From positions 682,001 to 746,000 of the forward strand of contig NC_016482.1 of assembly GCF_000227115.2 (NCBI RefSeq): 64,000 bases of DNA, in the 5' to 3' direction. The stretch comes from Naumovozyma dairenensis CBS 421. Its lineage: Eukaryota; Ascomycota; Saccharomycetes; Saccharomycetales; Saccharomycetaceae. The notes below the pieces were generated by a model. That model was given only the letters and a program-made list of their open reading frames with translations. It had not been told where the DNA came from and ran no database searches. Shown in pieces: positions 9,155 to 20,447 of this stretch. The position numbers were made by a program, and so were the translations under genes. The number at the start of each line of letters is the position of its first letter. Position 1 is the first letter of the stretch.

Positions 9155-12100
9155 TTATTTTTTAGTCCGTGGCTCAATAATCAACGAAAGTTCATATTGT
9201 TTCTCAATATGAGGTAAATCTTCAATTGTCGAGTAAATAAAATCTATGATATCATCGTTTCTTTTAAAAGATGTATACCTCAATTTCTTGTATGATATGA
9301 TTTCCTCTATAATATCAATGAGCTTAGCTCTCTTATTAAAATTAATCATATTTGCAGATCCTGGCAAGAAATCTGGATTACCGCTATGAGTAAAGGTTAA
9401 ATCTGACAAGTAAACTCCAAAGAATGGGATACATGGAACATCTTTTACAGACTTCAATGATTGCCTATAATTAATGAAATTTTTCTTCGAATCCATTAAT
9501 TCGTTCAATTCCTTTAAGAGATTTTTGGAATTTTCTGGAACTAGTTCCCATGTCTTCTTCAAACGAAATATAGGAGAAGAATATAAACCAGAAATGATAG
9601 CTGTCATAGAGGAGTAATTATTTAGTGCCTTACTAGCTTCCGCAACTTGAATGAAGTGATCGATCAATTTCGCTCTTTGCTTGATATCCCTTTCTCTTAT
9701 AATCGTTGTAGAGATCATATTTGTCAAATTATTCGCTACTGAAATGAATTTGGTAATATGAGGAGATCCACCCATATCGCAATATTTCTTACCCCAAACT
9801 CTATCAAGACACTCAAATATTGTTATTTCTGTGAATAATTCATGCTCCAATAAAGCAGATTGTTGGGCTAAAAGAACGGGAGTAAAGTCCAGATATGTCA
9901 CCTTCTTGTTCGGAATTTTGAAGGGAGATGATGACCTTGAAGGAGAAGATTGCAAAGCTGGGCGGAAGACATTTAATATTTTGAAGGTGTGGAATTTCAA
10001 TATTGGTTGTTGACGCATTGCCTTTTTGTCCTTAACTTTAGCTCCAGAGAAAACTTCCTCTACAGTGGATTCTATTCTTTTCTCATATTCTGCATTGTAT
10101 TTCTTACTTTCTTCTAAAGTTAGATGAATTTGTCTGGCCAAGTGTTCGGCTCCTTCAATATGTTCACATTCAACCATCTTGGCAAATGTCATAATAGTAT
10201 CTAAACCTTCTTCAAAATAACCAGGAGCCCAATATTGTTCCAAAAATATGGTCATTATTCGAACTACGTTGATTTTAACGGGTATTGCCTTCTTTGTTGC
10301 CCATTTATTGTACTCACCGAAACTCAAACCTTCTGGTGGATATATATTATATCGACAAATCAATGCAAATAAAAATTCTCTTGTGGTGAAGATACTTCTA
10401 AATGTCAACAGCATCGTAACGTTATACCAATGATCTACAAATTCAGTGCTTGTCAAATGTTCGATTAACGCATCTTTCGTGCCACCTTTGACTCTATGTT
10501 TTGCAGTATAAACTAATTCATTTTCAAAATCAGGTAATAAATACCATGGAACCAAGTTTCTATTTGCATCAAATGTTCTTTCATCAACTTCTTCATTCTC
10601 ATTCTCGTTAAATGATTCTTGGGACCAATCATTTACTTCTTCGGACTCATTCTCATTTGCTTCACCGTCTAATAATTTTGAAGCAATATGACTTTGCATC
10701 ATCCTTGCCACGTAATTTAAAATATTTTCCCTACTTTCAATCAATTGTTCCACTATTCCACATGATAATGCAGCGATGTCGATAAAATCATTACATGCAA
10801 TAGCCAATTCATCAGAAACATCCACAAATTTACTTCCATTGGTTTCATAATCTCTCTTTATTAAATTCTTCATAAATTTCATGGCTGCGGAATATTCATC
10901 CAATCTATTAAATGGTTCATTGTGGCCGATTGGGGAATTACCCTTCATCGAAGCAAATACAAATGGATCGTCTAACGTGGTATTTTGTGTGCAAATAATC
11001 AAATTAATAAATCCATTGTGTAATTGCTGTTTGATATGGAAAAAATCTCTTAGTATGGTCGATGTAGTCGAAAATGAATGAGCTAAAAATTCTTTAGTTT
11101 CTTCATCCATTTGTAAATCATATTCATTATTTTCGTCAAGATCTGCCTCCATGTTGTCTTCAGGGTTTGATACTCTTTCATCCTCCATCTTGACTAACTT
11201 TTCTAAGTTCAGGAAAATTGTTAAATCCAAATTCTCTAAAAGTTCAATAATTAAAATAGTTTGATTAAATTCTTCATAAGTCTTTAAATTTATCATTAAT
11301 TTTTTCTTACGCTCTGGAACATCATTGTTCATCAATGGAGAGTATGAAGTAAAAGGATGTATTTTACCATAAAGTTCTGCTTGTAGTTTACTCATCATTT
11401 GTAACGTCTCACGATTTAATGGGATTTTTGTATTAATAAACCTGGATTCTTGAATATTATTATGACTTGGGCTTCTTGAGCTTGTTAATACATGAGTAGT
11501 TGGAGAAGCAGAAGATGTAGACTGTCTAAATATATTAGTTGTGACCGTACCCCTTCTCAATGTTCTTTCTGGAATTAAGTTATTACCATTGGCGCTTGCT
11601 ACCAATGTTGACCCCGATATAGATGAATTAAATTTGGGATACCATGATGCGTTTAAATGCGAGGACAAATCTTCTGAGTTCAATTTTACTCCAGATGCTG
11701 TCGCTAGTGAGTCGAGCATTAATTTAGGATACGGTGGTATATTAGCGTCATTAGAGTTTGGAGTAAGGAATATGTTTTTCCATGAAGTACCATTGAATGA
11801 ATTTTTAAAGAACCTGGGGAATAATTGTGGTAAAGTATCCATCGAGTTCCCACCGCTATTGCCATCGCTTTCATCATCTGCTTTGTTACTATAGTCGGAC
11901 ATTGCTTCCTGTAATAACCTGAAAAGCGAATTTGTTATGGTTAATAATTCAAGGTACTCAATTTCAATTGAATTAGATACTACTCTGGGACTAAATGTTT
12001 TATCTCCATCATCATGATCTCTTGGTCTTTTTTGCTCAGGAAAATCAAAATTAGAATCACTATTACTCGAGTCATTCTTAGAAATAGGCACATGGATATA

Positions 12101-14308
12101 TAATGGTTTTAAACATTCTTGCTTCCTTGCTTCCATAGTCATAAAATTAAAATGTAAACACGAGTTGATTTGAATTTTAGTTAAGGAATTAACTAAAGCT
12201 TTCAAAGATTTTTGAAAAAGCTTAATCATATTTTTAGATTTAATTTGTGCTTGTAATAATCTGCATACCATTTGGATATATGTCATATACGACATTGTTT
12301 TATTGAAATTTTCCCAATATTCATAACGGTTTGAACCCTCGAAGGATTGACGAGTTAGTTCTAATTGACGCAAGGTATAATTTTTCAATTGAGTGCAGGT
12401 TTTGATATCATTTTCATGGTCATAAAACAAATTATCTAATGATGCAATGGGCGTAGGTGTAATTGTAGCAAAATGACCATGAGATGAATTATTACCATTT
12501 TGCTTCTTGTTACTACTTCGACAGCCCCCGTAAGTACCACTTGCGATATTCAATGGTGACGGGGAGATTGTTTGTCGTCGGTTATATTGTAAGTTTTGCA
12601 TTATTGAAGAAGAAGTAGGTATTGAATTGTTAACAGCTTCGCCACCATTACGAGAACTCAAAGACTCGGCAATTTTTTTGAAATCTTTCTTCAAATCTTG
12701 AACCTTTTGCGAGTTCCTCTTTTCAAATATATGATCAGTTGATGATATTGATAAAGTTGGAATGGAACTTTTTGGTAAAATAGATGCTGGTTGAAGTAAT
12801 GGCAAATCTTTGGTATAAATGTCAAATGTATCATTATAGTAAAATATTTTAAGATCACAACCATTACGATTGTTGACAATCTCAGTACCATTGGTGTCTA
12901 TGACGGGATCCCATATCATTGGAATCGGTATTTTCAAAGTAGCAAGTACTGTTTGTATTTCATCGGTTGTATAGACCTTTTCTTGTGGTACTGAATGATA
13001 TAAAGATACATTTCTTTTTCTGTATTCGGTTGATTGTGGCCTTGGCTTAATATCGTTTCTTTCTTGTTCTACACCGGTTTCATTATTCTTATTATCATTG
13101 TTTTGGAATGGATCAATATCCTTGAAAGTTATTCTCCCAATGGATTCATGAGATGGCGATGACGATGGTGGTTCCTGCTGTGGTTCTAAAGATAGAGATG
13201 ATCTTGAAGGATGAGAAGGAGGTAAATTTGGCGTCAAAATAGCAGCGTCGGATGGCCTTTTAGACGACAAAGTGGAAGGTGTTGGTGCTGAAAATGAATT
13301 TTTCTTACTGTTCACAGTACTTTTAGTTTCAGTGAGTTTTGAAGAATACGGTAGGGAAGATCTATCTCTTTTAATGATAGCATTCTTTTTATTTGGGACA
13401 GATAAGGACCTTGGTGTCGCTGGTGATGTTGTCGATGACGACGTTGGTTTTGTCTTATCAGGATTATTATTCTTAATGATATTTCTAGCTATTTCTTCAG
13501 GATTACTTGTCGTAGTATTTGGATTTAGATTCTCATTTAATTTAATTTTAACAGAGTTTTTAATCGATGTGACGTAATTTTGTGGGAACCAGCCTCTTTT
13601 CACATCATTTTGGGAGCTTATAATTATACCATCCCACCAACCTGAAAAATTTTTCTCTAATACATAGATCAATTCATTTTTTGGGAAACTTAATTGACTA
13701 TTAGTATAGGTGGTCGAATTTCTATTTTCTGGAAAGAAATCATAAAGTGATATGACTATATCTAACGGGTTGATGCTTGCCTTCGTGGCGGATTCCAATG
13801 AGGACGATGATGAGGAAGAAGATGATGACTTAGATGAGTGTGAAACTAAATGTCCGTCGCTTTGGCCTCTTGTATTATTCTTTGGTCGCTGCCGAAGATT
13901 TGATAAACCTACGGATGAAGTAGAAGGTGATGGATTGGCTGAACGAGATGATGGCGAGCCAGAACTTTTACCCGATTTGCTGTTATTATTTTTGTTGTTC
14001 AAGCTTAGTAACTCCGCGAAAGATGAAAAGGAAGATGATGAACGTTTTCTCCCTTTATCAGTCGAATTTTTCAATGATGATGACGACGATGATTGTGATG
14101 TTGCATGCGCTATTGAAGTGGGATCATGTTCATTTTCGTTTTCGTTATCTTTATTTGATGAACATGTGGAGCTTATTGAAGTCCTCAGATTAGATGGTCT
14201 TCTATTCTTGTTGTAATTAACTGCATTAGCACTAATATTTTCTCTACTGTTATTTTGCCTTAAAATCTTTGATTTCCATTTTTGAAAATTTGAACTTTGT
14301 TCATTCAT
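9155..14308 (-). CDS. CDC25: Ras guanine nucleotide exchange factor Cdc25
   Basis: The 1717-residue protein activates Ras1/2 and hence adenylate cyclase and PKA in response to glucose. Residues 1-180 are Ser/Asn-rich. An SH3 domain follows at about 182-250 (VISLYDFFPENRN, GWWDGII, RGWFPQNYV). A long Ser/Asn-rich linker leads to the REM/RasGEF_N domain from about residue 1250 (NLVPWYLLPDFENELVY). The catalytic RasGEF domain spans about 1475-1715 and includes IPFFGVYLSDLTF. It is longer than S. cerevisiae Cdc25 (1589). Neighbour IMH1 matches YLR309C, while the other side (DPS1) matches the neighbourhood of the paralogue SDC25. The gene is therefore the common orthologue of the pair by position. 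Confidence 0.95.
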   Translation of the reverse strand: MNEQSSNFQKWKSKILRQNNSRENISANAVNYNKNRRPSNLRTSISSTCSSNKDNENENEHDPTSIAHATSQSSSSSSLKNSTDKGRKRSSSSFSSFAELLSLNNKNNNSKSGKSSGSPSSRSANPSPSTSSVGLSNLRQRPKNNTRGQSDGHLVSHSSKSSSSSSSSSSLESATKASINPLDIVISLYDFFPENRNSTTYTNSQLSFPKNELIYVLEKNFSGWWDGIIISSQNDVKRGWFPQNYVTSIKNSVKIKLNENLNPNTTTSNPEEIARNIIKNNNPDKTKPTSSSTTSPATPRSLSVPNKKNAIIKRDRSSLPYSSKLTETKSTVNSKKNSFSAPTPSTLSSKRPSDAAILTPNLPPSHPSRSSLSLEPQQEPPSSSPSHESIGRITFKDIDPFQNNDNKNNETGVEQERNDIKPRPQSTEYRKRNVSLYHSVPQEKVYTTDEIQTVLATLKIPIPMIWDPVIDTNGTEIVNNRNGCDLKIFYYNDTFDIYTKDLPLLQPASILPKSSIPTLSISSTDHIFEKRNSQKVQDLKKDFKKIAESLSSRNGGEAVNNSIPTSSSIMQNLQYNRRQTISPSPLNIASGTYGGCRSSNKKQNGNNSSHGHFATITPTPIASLDNLFYDHENDIKTCTQLKNYTLRQLELTRQSFEGSNRYEYWENFNKTMSYMTYIQMVCRLLQAQIKSKNMIKLFQKSLKALVNSLTKIQINSCLHFNFMTMEARKQECLKPLYIHVPISKNDSSNSDSNFDFPEQKRPRDHDDGDKTFSPRVVSNSIEIEYLELLTITNSLFRLLQEAMSDYSNKADDESDGNSGGNSMDTLPQLFPRFFKNSFNGTSWKNIFLTPNSNDANIPPYPKLMLDSLATASGVKLNSEDLSSHLNASWYPKFNSSISGSTLVASANGNNLIPERTLRRGTVTTNIFRQSTSSASPTTHVLTSSRSPSHNNIQESRFINTKIPLNRETLQMMSKLQAELYGKIHPFTSYSPLMNNDVPERKKKLMINLKTYEEFNQTILIIELLENLDLTIFLNLEKLVKMEDERVSNPEDNMEADLDENNEYDLQMDEETKEFLAHSFSTTSTILRDFFHIKQQLHNGFINLIICTQNTTLDDPFVFASMKGNSPIGHNEPFNRLDEYSAAMKFMKNLIKRDYETNGSKFVDVSDELAIACNDFIDIAALSCGIVEQLIESRENILNYVARMMQSHIASKLLDGEANENESEEVNDWSQESFNENENEEVDERTFDANRNLVPWYLLPDFENELVYTAKHRVKGGTKDALIEHLTSTEFVDHWYNVTMLLTFRSIFTTREFLFALICRYNIYPPEGLSFGEYNKWATKKAIPVKINVVRIMTIFLEQYWAPGYFEEGLDTIMTFAKMVECEHIEGAEHLARQIHLTLEESKKYNAEYEKRIESTVEEVFSGAKVKDKKAMRQQPILKFHTFKILNVFRPALQSSPSRSSSPFKIPNKKVTYLDFTPVLLAQQSALLEHELFTEITIFECLDRVWGKKYCDMGGSPHITKFISVANNLTNMISTTIIRERDIKQRAKLIDHFIQVAEASKALNNYSSMTAIISGLYSSPIFRLKKTWELVPENSKNLLKELNELMDSKKNFINYRQSLKSVKDVPCIPFFGVYLSDLTFTHSGNPDFLPGSANMINFNKRAKLIDIIEEIISYKKLRYTSFKRNDDIIDFIYSTIEDLPHIEKQYELSLIIEPRTKK

Positions 14309-15269
14309 TATAATATAGACAGTAATGTATTGGAGTATATTTTCAATAGTTCAAACAGAGTATAGATGCCATTCGTTTTTTGAAATCAAGTTGAAGGAAG
14401 GTGAAGCTGTAAAAGTGAAAATTATATGGCGAAAAAATCAAAAAAAGAGGAAAGGAAGAATATTTATTAATATTATTTATTAAAGTCCGGCAGTAGACTA
14501 TGCTGACTTTTGTTTTTTTCCCTGGAATCTTGATTCCTGTGTTTCCTGTAAGTGATATATGCAAAAAAACTAGCAAACACCAACCTTTTATTTCAGTGGT
14601 CGCTTGGCTTAATAAGATCTATGCTGAATAATAGCCGGTAAATGATCTCGTTCTATTTTAATTTTTTTTTGTGAGCTCTCAGTAGGTTCGACTGTTGATG
14701 TTTGACGATAAAGAAAAGAAAAAATGTTTCTAAACTTAGTTATCTGGACTATTACGTTTTTTGCCACCCAAACTCAAGATCTAAAGGTGATGCATGTTAG
14801 ATAGACGGTGTATGATCTATCCCTTTAAATTCACAGTAGTAGACAGGAGGAGGTAGGAACCATGTTACGTACTTAGGTGCTTAGGAGATGAGATGGCACG
14901 AGATTCTGGGTTTCGCGTTGTCATTGGCTTCGTTGTATCACGAGGACGTTAGGGTAATGGGGCGGGCCTTGATTTTATGTATCCCATAACCTTAATTTGA
15001 CACATTTGGTTCTCAGCGCCAATGGCCCACCAACCCTTTATTTTGCTGGCGGGCTGGTCGGTTTCTAGATTATGTCACAAGAATAGCAACTCAAAATACT
15101 CCCTTTTAGGTTCTATGGCCGGTTTTATTTGAAAGAATGTTCTCGTGTCCAACTCAGAAACTTTGGTAGGCTTCACTGGGCTCGCCAACAATTGGATAGC
15201 CATCTCCTTTCCACAGGCTCCTCCTCTTGACGCAATGAGGTTAATTTTATTTAGACTTCGACGTTAACG

Positions 15270-15287
15270 TTTTTGTACGTACAAAAA
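15270..15287. repeat. Perfect 18-bp palindrome
   Basis: TTTTTGTACGTACAAAAA equals its own reverse complement. It could be a dimeric factor site or simply an A/T hairpin. TACGTA cores recur in nearby intergenic regions (17594-17602, 18539-18556). Confidence 0.7.
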
Positions 15288-15482
15288 TATCTACGTAAAA
15301 TGACAAATACATTGAATCATTGCGGGGTAACGATGTACGTCAGCTCTCCATGAATCGGGCATTCTTTCCAGTGAAACCAACGTACAAGACTGCTTATTAT
15401 GCAAGTCTTTTCCAATAAAACCCCTCTACCAATTTAAAATGGTTTTTTGGTTTTCCGTGAAGAGAAACGGTCGGAGGTTTTC

Positions 15483-15496
15483 GGGGGGGGGGGGGG
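15483..15496 (+). repeat. G14 homopolymer
   Basis: There are fourteen consecutive G residues, about 315 bp upstream of DPS1. This is unusual in an AT-rich yeast genome and the length may be uncertain from sequencing. Confidence 0.85.
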
Positions 15497-15809
15497 CAAA
15501 TTAACTGGAAGCCTAATGAGGGTTATAGACAAAGCCCTTCTGTAGGAATAGGGCAAAATAACATAAGCAAGACCCATACATCTCCTTCGTTTTGAAGGTC
15601 GAATCGACAAATACAGAAAATTTTTCTTATTATGACTGTTTCACTTGTTTTCATGTGTATTACGTACATACGTATTGCAAATGTTTTCAATACGAGCAAC
15701 TATTTATTAGTTATAACTATCTGGAAGTTTTTCGAGGTGTTATTATCAATCACAAATTTGATATCTTGGACATTCAATTGAATTGTATTGAGCACAATTA
15801 CCAAAAAAA

Positions 15810-17504
15810 ATGTCTCAAGAAGAACAAGCCAAAGCGGCTTCTGCAACTGTGTCTGCATCCCCATCTCAATCTCCAGCTCCTGTAGGTGAAGTTATCTTAG
15901 GTGAAGATGGGCAACCATTATCCAAGAAGGCCTTAAAGAAGTTACAAAAGGAGCAAGAAAAGCAAAAAAAGAAGCATGAAAGAGCTTTACAATTACAACA
16001 AGAAAAGGAACAACGTGAAAAGGAAGCCTTATTAAATGATACTGCCAAGGATAATTATGGTAAAGGTGCGCTCGTTCAATCTACTGTCCGTACTGGCGAG
16101 AAGAGAATTAAATTTAATGAATTGGATGAAGCTAATGATGATGGTAAGGAAGTCTTGTTTAGAGCTAGAGTTCATAATACTAGACAACAAGGTGCTACTT
16201 TAGCATTTTTAACTTTAAGACAACAACATGATTTGATTCAAGGGTTAGTTAAAGTTAATAATGAAGATGGATCTATTAGTAAACAAATGGTAAAATGGGT
16301 TGGTTCATTAAATTTGGAAAGTATTGTTCTTGTTAGAGGTATTGTTAAGAAAGTGGATGAACCAATTAAATCTGCTACTGTACAAAGTTTGGAAGTTCAT
16401 ATTACTAAGATTTATACTATTTCTGAAACTCCTGAAACTTTACCAATTTTATTGGAAGATGCATCTCGTTCCGAGGCTGAAGCAGAAAAGGCGGGTTTAC
16501 CGATTGTTAATTTGGATACTAGATTAGATGCTAGAGTGATTGATTTAAGAACTGTTACTAATCAAGCCATTTTCAAGATTCAAAGTGGTGTTTGTCAATT
16601 ATTTAGAGAGTTTTTAAGTAATTTGAAATTCACAGAAGTTCATACACCAAAGTTATTAGGTGCACCAAGTGAAGGTGGGTCTAGTGTTTTTGAAGTTTCA
16701 TATTTCAAAGGTAAAGCTTATTTAGCTCAATCTCCACAATTTAATAAACAACAATTGATTGTTGCAGATTTTGAAAAAGTTTTTGAGATTGGGCCTGTAT
16801 TTAGAGCAGAAAATTCTAATACACATCGTCATATGACTGAATTTACAGGATTAGATATGGAAATGGCGTTTGAAGAACATTATCATGAAGTGTTAGATGT
16901 TTTGAGTGATTTATTTGTTTTCATCTTTAGTGAATTAAAGAAAAGATTTTCTAAAGAAATTGAAATTGTTCGTAAACAATATCCGGTGGAAGATTTCAAA
17001 TTACCAAAGGATGGTAAGATGGTTCGTATTAAATATAAGGAAGGTATTGAAATGTTAAGAGCTGCTGGTAAAGAAATTGGAGATTTTGATGATTTAAGTA
17101 CAGAGAATGAGAAATTCTTGGGTAAATTAGTTAGAGAGAAATATGATACTGATTTCTACATTTTGGATAAATTCCCTCTAGCAATCCGTCCATTCTATAC
17201 TATGCCAGATGCAGAAGATCCTCGTTATTCTAATTCTTATGACTTCTTTATGAGAGGTGAAGAAATTTTGTCTGGTGCTCAAAGAATTCATGACCATGAA
17301 TTATTACAAGAAAGAATGAAAGTTCATGGATTATCTAGTGAAGATCCAGGTTTGAAAGATTATTGTGATGGTTTCAGTTATGGATGTCCACCTCATGCTG
17401 GTGGTGGTATTGGGTTAGAAAGAGTTGTTATGTTCTATTTAGATTTGAAGAACATTAGAAGAGCTTCGTTATTCCCAAGAGATCCAAAGAGATTAAGACC
17501 ATGA
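15810..17504 (+). CDS. DPS1: Cytosolic aspartyl-tRNA synthetase
   Basis: The 564-residue class IIb synthetase charges tRNA-Asp in the cytosol. A Lys-rich helical N-terminal extension (about residues 40-75, [20 protein letters not shown]) is the tRNA-binding appendage known from yeast AspRS. An OB-fold anticodon-binding domain follows (about 105-215), then the catalytic core. Motif 2 is [21 protein letters not shown] and motif 3 is [16 protein letters not shown] near the C terminus, ending [11 protein letters not shown]. The start ATG follows an A8 run and encodes MSQEEQAKA. Length is close to S. cerevisiae Dps1 (557). COX19 follows on the same strand, the YLL018C/YLL018C-A pair. Codon use is strongly biased, as expected for a highly expressed gene. 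Confidence 0.97.
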   Translation: MSQEEQAKAASATVSASPSQSPAPVGEVILGEDGQPLSKKALKKLQKEQEKQKKKHERALQLQQEKEQREKEALLNDTAKDNYGKGALVQSTVRTGEKRIKFNELDEANDDGKEVLFRARVHNTRQQGATLAFLTLRQQHDLIQGLVKVNNEDGSISKQMVKWVGSLNLESIVLVRGIVKKVDEPIKSATVQSLEVHITKIYTISETPETLPILLEDASRSEAEAEKAGLPIVNLDTRLDARVIDLRTVTNQAIFKIQSGVCQLFREFLSNLKFTEVHTPKLLGAPSEGGSSVFEVSYFKGKAYLAQSPQFNKQQLIVADFEKVFEIGPVFRAENSNTHRHMTEFTGLDMEMAFEEHYHEVLDVLSDLFVFIFSELKKRFSKEIEIVRKQYPVEDFKLPKDGKMVRIKYKEGIEMLRAAGKEIGDFDDLSTENEKFLGKLVREKYDTDFYILDKFPLAIRPFYTMPDAEDPRYSNSYDFFMRGEEILSGAQRIHDHELLQERMKVHGLSSEDPGLKDYCDGFSYGCPPHAGGGIGLERVVMFYLDLKNIRRASLFPRDPKRLRP

Positions 17505-17962
17505 TAAATTGATTGGTTGATTGATTGATTGATTGACTGACTAGTTACGTTTATTCCATTTTCTCTCGATAAAGATAAAATTAGCTAATGTTACGTACGT
17601 ATATAGATAAATGCCTATACGATATCTATTATTAAATATACTAATATATTAAACTGAATTGCTGGTAAGAAGAGGAAGATATGTTTACTATGGAGACAAT
17701 TGTTCCTATATATATAATTTTTTTTTTGTTATATATTTATTTTATGTAATTGGGCGGTTAAAGTGCGGTAAAAGTTTTTTTTTCTTCTTCTTTCGTCCGG
17801 ATCGAGCAAACGCTTATATAAATACAAGGGAAGGTTCTATTTTACGTCTTGACTGTTGTACCTTGAGGTATCCCTTTTTCAAGACAGGGACAGAATGTAA
17901 CAAAACAAAACATTGAAAAACAGATAGATACATAAAACAAACAAACAAACAAACAAACTGAA
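17505..17962. other. DPS1-COX19 intergenic region
   Basis: This is 458 bp of terminator and promoter. It contains a (GATT)n run just after the DPS1 stop (about 17510-17535), poly(T) tracts and an (AAAC)n run directly before the COX19 ATG (about 17937-17958). I see no RNA gene. Confidence 0.6.
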
Positions 17963-18286
17963 ATGTCAGGTAATCCAGGAAGTTCATTACGAGCCTTATC
18001 ACCCACTCCTCCTGAACGAGGATCATTCCCGTTAGATCATGATAATGAATGTTACGATGCTATGGTTAAATATTTGAATTGTATGAAATTAGTCAAAGGT
18101 GAGAATGCACCCAATTGTCGATTATTAGCCAAATCATATTTAAAATGTCGAATGGATCATCAATTAATGGATCGAGATGAATGGGAGCATTTAGGTTTAC
18201 CAAAGGATCAACCACCACAGCAACAGCAAGTAAAATCTGATTCATCACAAGCAGGGTTGGCCTCACAAGCTCATTCTCGAAAATGA
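17963..18286 (+). CDS. COX19: Cytochrome c oxidase assembly factor Cox19
   Basis: The 107-residue CHCH protein has twin CX9C motifs: C30/C40 ([11 protein letters not shown]) and C52/C62 ([11 protein letters not shown]). The start [12 protein letters not shown] and the blocks [14 protein letters not shown] and [19 protein letters not shown] are diagnostic of Cox19. It is imported into the mitochondrial intermembrane space through Mia40 and helps copper delivery to cytochrome oxidase with Cox11. The Gln/Ser-rich tail after residue 85 makes it slightly longer than the S. cerevisiae protein (98). Confidence 0.96.
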   Translation: MSGNPGSSLRALSPTPPERGSFPLDHDNECYDAMVKYLNCMKLVKGENAPNCRLLAKSYLKCRMDHQLMDRDEWEHLGLPKDQPPQQQQVKSDSSQAGLASQAHSRK

Positions 18287-19298
18287 AGGGTTAATGACTG
18301 AAGCCCTTGTCTATCCGGGCCATGTGTGGGTTTCGTTAAAGGGGCATAAAGAAAAAGGAATGTGGAGCCGCCACCAATAAGGACAGCGCTTTTGCCCTTG
18401 TGGTTACCGCCGGCGCCGCTGGCAGCGCCTTCCCTTCCCCTCCCCTCCCTTTCTCATAGGAGAGTCTTCCACGTGCATGTAAATAAGGGGGGTGAGTGGG
18501 GTGACTGTAACTCTGTACGTAAAACGTAAAACGTGTAACTACGTAAGTACGTAAGTACAGGTGGGTGGGATTGGCCTGTGCTCTACCCCGCTGTACTCCC
18601 CCCCCGTTGAGCAGTCTATTCTGTCTCTTTCTCCTATCACATCAAAATTACTAAAGTTACCTTATAGAGTATAGTAAGTGTATACGTAGTATAGACGACT
18701 GTGTCGTTACCCACACATTGTGCTGCTGCTACTCTGCTATTGCACCACCCATCAACAAGTGGCGGAAATACAATACATAATTCATTCCATTGCGATCCGA
18801 TCTATCCAAGTCCCAAGTCCCAAGTGCAAAGTCCAAAGTCCCAAGTGCATCTGCACGAAGAGAACATTCTCATACGAGAACTAATAATAAACAATTCATC
18901 CATTAGAAGTATTTATAATATTATACTATATCATCAGATTATCTCATAATATATTTAACAGCTTCTACCATTCGATCAACATTCCCTTACAATTAGCTAA
19001 ACCTACTACTACTTACTCCCTCGTTCTTCATTACAAACATTTATCCCGATTCCCTTAAGAAGCGGGGAAGCTAAAGCTAAGCCAAGCCAACCTTAAGCCA
19101 AAGCCAGACCAAGAGAAGCCATTCATTAACATACAAAGGCTACATTCTCAAGAAAGTCAACTCACTAAAACAAACAAGAATCAAACTACGCTGTATTATT
19201 GTATCTTTATCCCTTCTAAGCTACTTAACTCCTCATTACATATCACCTCCTAGCTTAGTTTAAGTGTTTCCTTTCCCATTATTGTACACTCTCCACAT
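18287..19298. other. KNS1 upstream region with short tandem motifs
   Basis: This region is 1012 bp. It has a GC-rich block (about 18405-18450), several AGGGG/CCCCT stress-element cores (for example near 18340, 18435 and 18487) and repeated TACGTAA/ACGTAAA units (18520-18556). CAAGTCC-type tandem units lie at about 18808-18848 and AAGC/CCAAGCC repeats at about 19070-19110. An open frame at 18701-18949 is mostly a translation of these repeats and is not called. The STRE cores could give stress control of KNS1, which is inference. Confidence 0.5.
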
Positions 19299-20416
19299 AT
19301 GTCACACAATATTCAAACAATAACTCCAAATCGTAAGAGAACAAGACATTCAAACTCAAACTCAAACTCAAACCCAAACCCAAACCCAAACCAAGATTAT
19401 AATCTAAACAATAACTTTGATAACATTCATAATAATAACAACTACAATAACAATAACAGTACTGCCAGTATAAACAGTAAATATATGAATATTATGAATA
19501 CAAACAATTATAATAAAAATAATAATAACAACTCTATATTGGACGAAATGTTAGCTAGACAAAATTCATATCTACAAGATAATTTTAAAGATGCCGCTGG
19601 AGAAGGAGGAGGTTATAATCTAATAGATCCCAATATTCAAAATTTTAAAAACATTAATCTAAATCAAAATACTATTACTACTACTACTACTACTACTCAG
19701 ATTCAAAACGAACATTATATAGATAATGATAATTTTAATGATAATGATATAGAAATGATAGATCCAAAACAAAATGGGAACATAATACTCACAGATAATG
19801 ATAAAAATGACAGAGAAGAATATCAAGAAGACAATGATGATGACGGCGACGATGACGTTATATTTATAAAGGAACAACCTGTTCAATTCACTTCTCCATT
19901 AATTCCTTCATTCAATAATATCTCTTCAGAAAATTATATCACTACTCAATCTAAAAAATTTAAGAAACAAAGAACTATATCATTACCTCAATTACCATTA
20001 TCAAAATTAGTATATGATTCCAAAAATGCAAATTTTATATCAAGGAAACAAAATGATGATGAATTATTGCATTTAGTTGGATCTTCTGCCAAAACTTTGG
20101 ATGGTAATAAATCTATTCACTTAAATGTCGTTCATTCAATGTCTCCATTCACGAATAAAGCACAAAGTCCGTCCTCCATCTCTTTATATTCAAATTCACA
20201 AGATTACGATAATACCTACGAAGAAGCTAATAATGATGATAATGAATCTCCATTATCAGATTTAGATCTTCGACATGCACATAACCTCAGAAACATTGCC
20301 ACTACTAACAATAATTATAATAATTCAACCACTAAAAGTATTAAAAAAATATTACTTCTTCGATACAAAAAATTGACTACATCTTCCAAGAATAAAAAGA
20401 AGAAACAACAACAACA

Positions 20417-20447
<31 letters not shown>

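Larger units (their letters stand above)
14309..15809. other. 1.5-kb divergent CDC25/DPS1 intergenic region
   Basis: This is the longest gene-free stretch outside the mobile islands. It lies between divergent CDC25 and DPS1. It holds an 18-bp perfect palindrome (15270-15287), a G14 run (15483-15496) and a GC-richer block around 14930-15060. Frames at 14343-14576 (minus) and 15592-15885 (plus) have no recognisable protein signal and the second runs into DPS1. It marks the join between the blocks that S. cerevisiae keeps on separate paralogous tracks. No LTR, tRNA or snoRNA was recognised. Confidence 0.6.

Noticed and set aside
13752..14216. 154-codon acidic frame on the plus strand
   Set aside because: It is the antisense of the Ser-rich N terminus of CDC25; Asp/Glu runs are complements of TCA/TCT serine codons.
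14343..14576. 77-codon minus-strand frame upstream of CDC25
   Set aside because: No domain, no conserved neighbour support and AT-rich composition.
15592..15885. 97-codon plus-strand frame overlapping the DPS1 start
   Set aside because: It begins without an ATG and runs into the conserved DPS1 N terminus in another frame.
18701..18949. 82-codon frame in the KNS1 upstream region
   Set aside because: It begins without an ATG, and its middle merely translates the CAAGTCC tandem repeats.
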